Shown here piece by piece: positions 23,648-28,839 of a stretch of 28,839 nt of DNA. The stretch comes from RYN-428 sp035648595 (GTDB lineage Bacteria; Planctomycetota; Phycisphaerae; Tepidisphaerales; Tepidisphaeraceae), in contig DASRLH010000265.1 of assembly GCA_035648595.1 (NCBI GenBank), positions 1 to 28,839 of the forward strand, read 5' to 3'. Each line of letters opens with the position of its first letter. The stretch's first letter is position 1. A model generated the notes under the pieces. That model was given only the letters and a program-made list of their open reading frames with translations. It had not been told where the DNA came from and ran no database searches. The position numbers were made by a program, and so were the translations under genes.

Positions 23648-23704
23648 CCACGAATGGACACGAATGCACACGAATGAAGATAATTTATTCGTGCCCATTC
23701 GTGG
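23648..23704. repeat. inverted repeat with CACGAATG iterations
   Basis: CCACGAATGGACACGAAT (23648-23665) and ATTCGTGCCCATTCGTGG (23687-23704) pair over 18 bp with one mismatch. A third ACACGAATG copy follows the left arm. The element is 46 bases after the def stop and separates def from fmt. It may terminate or stabilise def mRNA. Confidence 0.65.
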
Positions 23705-23790
23705 CAGTGCGATCAACGTGCGGTGGATTAACTTTTAGAAGCTGCCCGTAGGGCGCGTTCATTTGCGCGGGTATTTGAATCAACACAAAC

Positions 23791-23809
23791 CACGGGCGGG
23801 CCGCCCGTG
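23791..23809. repeat. 19-base palindrome just before fmt
   Basis: CACGGGCGG and CCGCCCGTG are exact reverse complements around a single G. The palindrome ends 7 bases before the fmt ATG, where a ribosome site would be, and shares CACGGGCG with the hairpin after xseA. Confidence 0.6.
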
Positions 23810-23816
23810 CCACTTC

Positions 23817-24746
23817 ATGCGAATCATCTTTACAGGCAGCGGCGAGTTTGGCGTTCCGACGCTGGCGGCGCTGCTGCGCGGACCGCACACGGTGGTGCAG
23901 GCGGTGAGCCAGCCGGATCGGCCGGCGGGGCGCGGGCGGGGGTTGACCCCGACGCCCGTCTCCCAGGCCGCGATTGATGCGGAGCTGCCGTTGCTGCGAA
24001 CGCCGGACATCAATCGCGAAAATCTGCCGCCCGCCGACGTCATGGTGGTCATCGCGTTCGGGCAGAAGGTCGCCGACGCGATCGTGCATCATCCGCGCCA
24101 CGGGAGCATCAACCTGCACGCCTCCCGCCTGCCCAGATATCGCGGAGCGGCCCCGATCAATTGGGCGATCCTCAATGGCGAACGGATCACCGGAAACTCC
24201 ATTATCCGCCTGGCCGCGCGAATGGACGCCGGGGCGATTCTCGCGCAATCGGAAATTGCCATCGGCGACGTGGAGACCGCCGGCGAACTGCACGATCGTC
24301 TGTCCCAGGACGGCGTGGCCCTGGTCGAAAAAACGCTGGACGATCTTGCCGCCGGCCGCGCGACGGAAACCCCGCAGGATGATTCGCTGGCGACCCTAGC
24401 CCCCAAACTTTCGCGCGCCTCGGCAAAGCTTGATTTCACGCAAAGCGCACAGCAATTGTCGCAGCAGATTCGCGGCCTGTCTCCCTGGCCCGGCTGCCGG
24501 GTAAAGCTGTGCGACGCCATCGGCACCGAGCTAGCCCGCCTGCGCCTGGTTCGCGCCCGCGCCGCCGATGGCGAAGGCCCCCGCTGGAACCCCGGCGAAA
24601 TCATGACCGATGGCCGCATCCACAGCGGCGCCGGCGGCTTGGAAATCATCGACTGCCAGCCCGACGGGCGAAACGTCATGAGCCTGCAAGACTACCGCCG
24701 CGGCCACCCGTGGCCGCCGGGGGCACGGTTGGAATCGGTGGAGTGA
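23817..24746 (+). CDS. fmt: methionyl-tRNA formyltransferase
   Basis: The 309-residue protein starts MRIIFTGSGEFGVPTL, the usual N-terminus, and has the formyl-folate site VVIAFGQKVADAI, then GSINLHASRLPRYRGAAPI with catalytic Asn and His, and MDAGAIL with the catalytic Asp. A C-terminal OB-like domain follows (LSPWPGCRVKL). It formylates Met-tRNA for translation initiation, working with def upstream. The ATG at 23817 fits the family start; the frame is open further up, through a palindrome. No ribosome site is visible because the palindrome occupies that place. Its stop is 5 bases from the stop of the convergent Uma2 gene. Confidence 0.94.
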   Translation: MRIIFTGSGEFGVPTLAALLRGPHTVVQAVSQPDRPAGRGRGLTPTPVSQAAIDAELPLLRTPDINRENLPPADVMVVIAFGQKVADAIVHHPRHGSINLHASRLPRYRGAAPINWAILNGERITGNSIIRLAARMDAGAILAQSEIAIGDVETAGELHDRLSQDGVALVEKTLDDLAAGRATETPQDDSLATLAPKLSRASAKLDFTQSAQQLSQQIRGLSPWPGCRVKLCDAIGTELARLRLVRARAADGEGPRWNPGEIMTDGRIHSGAGGLEIIDCQPDGRNVMSLQDYRRGHPWPPGARLESVE

Positions 24747-24751
24747 CGACC

Positions 24752-25318
24752 TCACGGCTTAAAGAACTCACCGACCTTGCACCGGAACTCGGGCAACACC
24801 GGCTCGGCGGTAATCCCGTCGTTTTCGTGCAGAAGGGTGATGGCGCCGCCGGCGCGTTCGATTCGCACCGTCTTGAGGTTGGGATCCACCACCCAGACCA
24901 TGCCAAAGCCCGCCTCCAAGTACTCCGCGACTTTCTGGGCCACTTCGTAGTACGAATCATTGGGGGAAACGACTTCCACCGCCAGGTCCGCCGGGATCGG
25001 CATGTACCCGCGATTCAACTGCAATTCCTTCAAACGATCTTTGCGAACGACCGAAACGTCGGGCTTGCGAATGCGGTTGGGATGTTTCGCAAAAGACTGA
25101 TAGCCCAGGTCGGGGCCGTAAACGGAGGCAAGGCCCGTGCGCTTCGCTTCGATATTCAAGAGTGTGCCGATTTGAAGTGCCACGCCGCTGGATTCAATGC
25201 TCACGTTTCGCTCCACAAGGTGGCCATCGACCAGTTCATATTCCACCGCATCCGCCATGGCGAGCAAATCGTCGGGCGTGTAGGTTTGGACGGGACTTGG
25301 GCTTGTCATGGTTGTCAT
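24752..25318 (-). CDS. Uma2-family protein (PD-(D/E)xK endonuclease-like, DUF820)
   Basis: The 188-residue protein has the family opening TYTPDDLLAMADAVEYELVD with GHLVER, then KPDVSVV (Asp87), LAVEVVSPND (Glu115) and AQKVAEYLEAGFGMVWVVDP (Lys129), so the nuclease-fold residues D, E and K are present. The biological role of Uma2 proteins is not settled; many copies per genome are common in Planctomycetota and Cyanobacteria, and a link with mobile DNA has been suggested. The start at 25318 fits the family N-terminus. An in-frame ATG at 25432 also exists, but its AGGAGG is only one base away, too close. Confidence 0.85.
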   Translation of the reverse strand: MTTMTSPSPVQTYTPDDLLAMADAVEYELVDGHLVERNVSIESSGVALQIGTLLNIEAKRTGLASVYGPDLGYQSFAKHPNRIRKPDVSVVRKDRLKELQLNRGYMPIPADLAVEVVSPNDSYYEVAQKVAEYLEAGFGMVWVVDPNLKTVRIERAGGAITLLHENDGITAEPVLPEFRCKVGEFFKP

Positions 25319-25742
25319 GGGAAGTGCCTTTGGATTAACTCTCTTGGGCTTTTGATGATATCCGCCAAGGTGCACGCTGTCACCCGCGGTCGTGGCGAAA
25401 TCTCGCAACGAACTGGCTGTCACGCCGGCCATACCTCCTCAACTCCCCCTCCCGCGCATGCCGATAAACAGCATTGTGAACTCGATTGTTCCCATCTGCA
25501 TCGCTGCCGTCGCGGGCGCCTGGACGCTGCTCAGAATGTTGAGCGGCGAGCGCGAGCGGCGCAGCGCATACGCACGCACGCTCGTTTCCACGCCCATTGA
25601 GGCCTCGCCTTCGATTGCCGCGATTGCTTCCCCCGCCGCGTCACAATTACCTCCCAGGACCGCACGTTGACACCGTGCGCGCAACGTCTTACAGTCAATT
25701 GAGCGATTGTCCGACAACTCAATATTTCTTCCCGAGGTGGCC
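25319..25742. other. divergent intergenic region without a supported gene
   Basis: No gene is convincing here. Short open frames exist on both strands over 25439-25700, but neither shows family-like sequence. The word GCTGTCAC occurs twice (25376 and 25417 region). The end of a minus-strand frame at 25439 is followed by a strong AGGAGG, so a small upstream gene of Uma2 cannot be fully excluded. Confidence 0.35.
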
Positions 25743-26717
25743 GTGGAGAAGCGAACTTTCCCCTCGTTAGTGTGGTATCTGGTCGCATCCGTTTTCGCGC
25801 TGGCGGTGCTGGGGGTGGGCATCTACCTGCTGGCACAGCCGGCGCACGATAACTGGTCGATGCTCGCCGCCGGGTGCATTTGCCTGGTGTTGGTCGGGGT
25901 GGCTTGGCCGATCACCCGCGCCATCAGCGCACAGCACGCCGGTACGCGCGAGGAGATGTTTCAGCCGATCTGCGAACGCCTCGATCAACTCGCCATCCTC
26001 CTCAATCTCATGAGCGAGCAGCAGCTTCTCAGCGACCGGGCCAAATCGGTGGCGTATCGCGAGAATGACCGCGAGGCCCTCCGCCGCGCCATGCACGAGG
26101 AAATGGGCCGGCTGGACTGGGAGGCGGCGTTGGCCCTGGCCGACGATATGGAACGCCTGTTCGGCTACAAGAGTGAAGCCGACCGCATGCGCAAGGAAAT
26201 CAACGACAAACGCCAGGACCTGGTCCGCAAGCAGGTCAATGAGGTTGTGCAATCCATCGACAAGCACACGCGCAGCGAGCAATGGAACAACGCCGTCCGC
26301 GAGGCCGAGAAGCTGATCCGAACCTTTCCGGATAACGAGCAGGTGAGAAACCTGCCGCATGAAATCGACAACCGCCGCCTGGCGCACAAGAAGCAGCTTT
26401 TGCAGAACTGGCACGACGCCGTCGCCCGCCACGACGTGGACGGGAGCATCGAGATTCTCAAGCAACTCGACCCCTACCTGACCCCCGCCGAAGCCGAGGG
26501 AATGCAGGAGACCGTGCGCGGCGTATTCAAGGAAAAGCTCAACAACCTGGGCGCGCAATTCGCCAACTGCTACAAAGCCGAGAAATGGACCGAGGCCCTG
26601 CATCTGGGCGAGCAAATCACCGCCGAGTTCCCCAATTCCCGCATGGCCCAGGAAGTCCGCGAAAGAATGGAAATCCTCCGCAAGCGCGCCGGCGAACCCG
26701 CCGGCGTGGGGGCGTAG
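25743..26717 (+). CDS. membrane-anchored coiled-coil/TPR-like protein, hypothetical
   Basis: From the GTG at 25743 (GAGG 5 bases upstream) the 324-residue product has two membrane helices (about residues 9-30 and 39-58), then a long helical cytoplasmic part with heptad-like Leu/charged spacing (ERLDQLAILLNLMSEQQLLS, EIDNRRLAHKKQLLQ) and TPR-like helix pairs with the pattern W..A...A..L...FP (residues 176-205, EQWNNAVREAEKLIRTFP, and 275-305, EKWTEALHLGEQITAEFP). It may be a membrane scaffold. No family is recognised. It is divergent from the Uma2 gene and followed after 96 bases by the zinc-ribbon membrane protein. Confidence 0.72.
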   Translation: MEKRTFPSLVWYLVASVFALAVLGVGIYLLAQPAHDNWSMLAAGCICLVLVGVAWPITRAISAQHAGTREEMFQPICERLDQLAILLNLMSEQQLLSDRAKSVAYRENDREALRRAMHEEMGRLDWEAALALADDMERLFGYKSEADRMRKEINDKRQDLVRKQVNEVVQSIDKHTRSEQWNNAVREAEKLIRTFPDNEQVRNLPHEIDNRRLAHKKQLLQNWHDAVARHDVDGSIEILKQLDPYLTPAEAEGMQETVRGVFKEKLNNLGAQFANCYKAEKWTEALHLGEQITAEFPNSRMAQEVRERMEILRKRAGEPAGVGA

Positions 26718-26813
26718 ATTGCCGTACCCGATCCGTTTTCTTCATCACATTCCCCATTGCCCAACCCACGTTGCGCTGCTGGCGTTTCCGCTGATCCCAT
26801 CGTAGCCGGCCTC

Positions 26814-28256
26814 ATGTTCGATTTGCTCTTTTCCCCTGCATTCCTGGCCGCGATAACGGTCGTGGGCCTTGTCCTCGCCTCGATCGGACTTCTGGGCCGG
26901 CGGATTGACGGCCATCCGCTGTGCCGACGCTGTGGCTTCGACCTCATTGGCAAACCGCAGTCCTCGTCGGCCTGTTCAGAGTGCGGCGCCGATCTGGGCC
27001 GTCCCCGCGCCGTCCGGATCGGCCACCGCCAAAGGCACAGTCGTCTCCTTTGGATCGCCAGCGCCTGGCTGTTAATCGCTTTCTGCGCGGATGGTTTGCA
27101 TATCTGGCAAGCTTTCTGGTCGGTGCACTGGATCGAACATGCGCCGCAATGGTGGTTGGTTCGAGAAGTGCATAGCCGCGACGCCAAAGCCCGCGATCAA
27201 GCAATCACGGAAGCCGCACGGCGGGATGCGAAAGGGACGCTGTCGCATGCGCGCGAAGCGTTGCTCGTCCAGGAAGCGATGGCCCACCAACACGATTGGG
27301 GATATCCCTGGAATGCGGCCTGGGGCGATATCGTTGAAACGGCGCATACCTGCGGGCGGGTCAGCGACGCGGAGTGGGAGCAATATTTGCTCGATGCCGT
27401 GACCGTCCGGCTGACTTGCGAGCCGCTGGAACGCCAGTGCGATCAAATCTACATCGACATCGAGCGCGGCCCGGACCGCGGAGGGTCTGGCCCGCATCCG
27501 CCGTGGCCCATCGGGCTGCATCTGAACCTGTATTGCACGGACCAGCGCGTCGGCCAGCACACGGAGCGGATCTGGTTCGGAAAGGATACCCACACCGGCG
27601 AGTGGGCCTATACACTTGACGACAACCTCACCGGCGTCAGCGTCCTGGACTCCGTGCGGGCCGGACAGACCATCGACCTCCTGGCTCCGGGTTGGGAGGT
27701 CCAAAAGGACATGGCTCTTGGCCGACAGACGCTCACCGCAAAGTTCTTCCTGCGCGCCGTCCGAAACGACAAAGTCATTCCCGAGCCGGCCAATCGCGAC
27801 GTCGATTTGGCCGCATCGTGGACCATGATTCTTCCGCCAAAAGTGAGCTACGATCCGCGCTATCGCGAGGGCGTGGAGAAGTCGATGGGTGAGTGCAAGG
27901 TTCAGTTTTACAAAAACGACGCAGGCGCTGTTCTGGTCTTTCTTTCCTTTCATAAGCCGCCGATTGATTTAGGGTGGGGCGTTTGCCTGCGGTGTCGCGA
28001 AGCCGCCACCGGGAGAATCGTCGAGAGTGGTCCCTATGACCTGTTCTTCGGCAAGGGAGCCGACACTGGCGAACAGGACGTCTTCGCCATCTTGTTTGAA
28101 AGGGACCCTATTCGTAACGTGGGCCGTCTCGATCATCATTTTGCAGAGGTAACCCTGCGCCCCAGCCTCTCCGCCTCCCCCAAAACCGGCGTCGCGGAAA
28201 TCTGGGGCGGCGAAATCGCGATTAAGAATGTGAAGTTCCTGCCCGATCACAACTGA
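26814..28256 (+). CDS. zinc-ribbon membrane protein of planctomycetal type, hypothetical
   Basis: The 480-residue product has an N-terminal membrane helix (residues 5-27), a zinc ribbon CRRCGFDLIG...CSECGADLGRPRAVRIG (Cys37, 40, 54 and 57), a second helix (LLWIASAWLLIAFCAD) and a large extracytoplasmic part. Later it has several beta-rich segments (IYIDIERG, HLNLYCTDQRVG, RQTLTAKFFLRAV and AEVTLRPSLSAS). Zinc ribbons of this wording next to membrane helices are common in Phycisphaerae, but their function is not known. The ATG at 26814 precedes the first helix; the frame is open 57 bases further without a better start. Encoded after the coiled-coil protein and ends the coding part of the window. 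Confidence 0.75.
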   Translation: MFDLLFSPAFLAAITVVGLVLASIGLLGRRIDGHPLCRRCGFDLIGKPQSSSACSECGADLGRPRAVRIGHRQRHSRLLWIASAWLLIAFCADGLHIWQAFWSVHWIEHAPQWWLVREVHSRDAKARDQAITEAARRDAKGTLSHAREALLVQEAMAHQHDWGYPWNAAWGDIVETAHTCGRVSDAEWEQYLLDAVTVRLTCEPLERQCDQIYIDIERGPDRGGSGPHPPWPIGLHLNLYCTDQRVGQHTERIWFGKDTHTGEWAYTLDDNLTGVSVLDSVRAGQTIDLLAPGWEVQKDMALGRQTLTAKFFLRAVRNDKVIPEPANRDVDLAASWTMILPPKVSYDPRYREGVEKSMGECKVQFYKNDAGAVLVFLSFHKPPIDLGWGVCLRCREAATGRIVESGPYDLFFGKGADTGEQDVFAILFERDPIRNVGRLDHHFAEVTLRPSLSASPKTGVAEIWGGEIAIKNVKFLPDHN

Positions 28257-28839
28257 CTCCCTTTCCACGTTCACGCCTTCCCGGATGGGCGGCGCCGACG
28301 AATATTATTGCGGATCGCGTTGGAGGTAAAATCCTCAGCGAGGGACAAGGGACGCGGCGCGGCTGTGAAGGGTTGAGTTTATCGCTTTGGGTGCAACCAG
28401 CAAGGGATGGGGCGCGGGTGGCCTGATGAAGGCGCCGCCCCGTCGCCGTCAGATTTCTGCCGCGCGGGCCAACTGTTCTCCGTCTCGCGGCACTCTGTGG
28501 GACAGTGGAGGCTGCGTGAGCCGGGCGGAGAGATAAGGCGAATTGGCAATGGCCAAAGCTCCGTGTTGCGCGCAACGCCTCGCGCAACACCTTGCTTTCG
28601 CGGGGCGCAGCCGCGCAAGTGCATGGATGCCAACGGGTTGCGCAATGGATGAAGCAATTTCACGATATTGTGACGAGCGAAAACGCGCACATGCGCCACA
28701 ATCTGTTAATGCCGTTCGGCTCGCCGGTTGCTTTATTATATGCTGGGCACGAGTATGGGGTTCAGGCGCGAGGTGGTTGCACGGGCCCCAGGCGCCAGCG
28801 CCTTGGAAGGGGGCGAATAGCGCGCAGCATCAAAGCGGA
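28257..28839. other. 583-base stretch without a supported gene
   Basis: Frames on both strands are short or lack protein-like composition. Small hairpins are visible: GGAGG/CCTC near 28330 with a TAAAAT loop, and CCAGGCGC/GCGCCTTGG near 28788-28806. Two overlapping plus-strand frames beginning at ATG 28645 and ATG 28649 stay open to the window end, but neither is recognisable. No tmRNA, RNase P or SRP RNA signature was found. Confidence 0.4.

Noticed and set aside
25439..25822. Minus-strand frame of 127 codons upstream of the Uma2 gene
   Set aside because: It overlaps the 5' part of the well-supported 25743 gene and has no recognisable sequence; the AGGAGG after its stop is suggestive but not enough.
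28222..28590. Minus-strand frame of 122 codons in the final non-coding stretch
   Set aside because: It is Arg/Pro/Ser-rich as expected for non-coding high-GC DNA and overlaps the 3' end of the zinc-ribbon gene.
28645..28839. Two overlapping open frames running off the window end
   Set aside because: Both stay open, neither is protein-like enough to choose between them, and no ribosome site is present.

Overview
The window looks like chromosomal DNA from a high-GC member of the Planctomycetota, most likely class Phycisphaerae. The indicators are combined rather than single: two Tat-exported Gfo/Idh/MocA oxidoreductases, a secreted PQQ-like beta-propeller protein, a prepilin-type protein with an H-X9-DG-like end, a PEP-CTERM protein, a membrane protein with a CxxC...CxxC zinc ribbon of the kind common in this phylum, an RHS tip fragment, an LRR protein and many intergenic palindromes. 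No rRNA, tRNA, CRISPR array or intact insertion sequence was seen. Taxonomy is inferred from gene content only.

Layout. 1-660: a YcxB-like membrane gene with a frameshift, downstream of apgM (667-1860, minus). 1959-2970: a two-gene module of unknown function (second gene HEPN-like) with a decayed partial second copy. 3033-4205: ftsW-like SEDS gene. 4284-7781 (minus): prepilin-like protein, Tat oxidoreductase, ApbE lipoprotein. 7782-8303: non-coding stretch with a run of small hairpins. 8304-11468: beta-propeller gene that has lost its natural end at about 9505, an unrecognised fragment, an RHS C-terminal tip and an LRR gene; this is the most rearranged, accessory-looking part. 11641-12957: second Tat oxidoreductase. 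13175-16485 (minus): rpiB, a Sua5-like/low-molecular-weight phosphatase fusion and xseA. 16700-18037: small membrane protein and PEP-CTERM protein. 18038-20097: lipoprotein overlapping a sodium:solute symporter. 20218-22895 (minus): TPR protein, smpB and SGNH hydrolase in one operon with a visible sigma70-like promoter. 23065-24746: def and fmt. 24752-28256: Uma2 nuclease-like protein, a coiled-coil membrane protein and the zinc-ribbon membrane protein. 28257-28839: no supported gene.

Housekeeping functions (translation initiation and ribosome rescue: def, fmt, smpB; DNA repair: xseA; division: ftsW; sugar phosphate metabolism: apgM, rpiB) alternate with envelope and export genes. The most unusual signals are: several unrelated families of large inverted repeats placed within tens of bases after stop codons, one of which forms the last codons of the symporter gene; a set of hairpins that keep the apex CA-NNNN-TG while changing both stem strands together; a Sua5-like/arginine-phosphatase-like fusion whose first half lacks the usual Sua5 signature residues; an RpiB with Asp in place of the catalytic Cys; and the beta-propeller/RHS junction.
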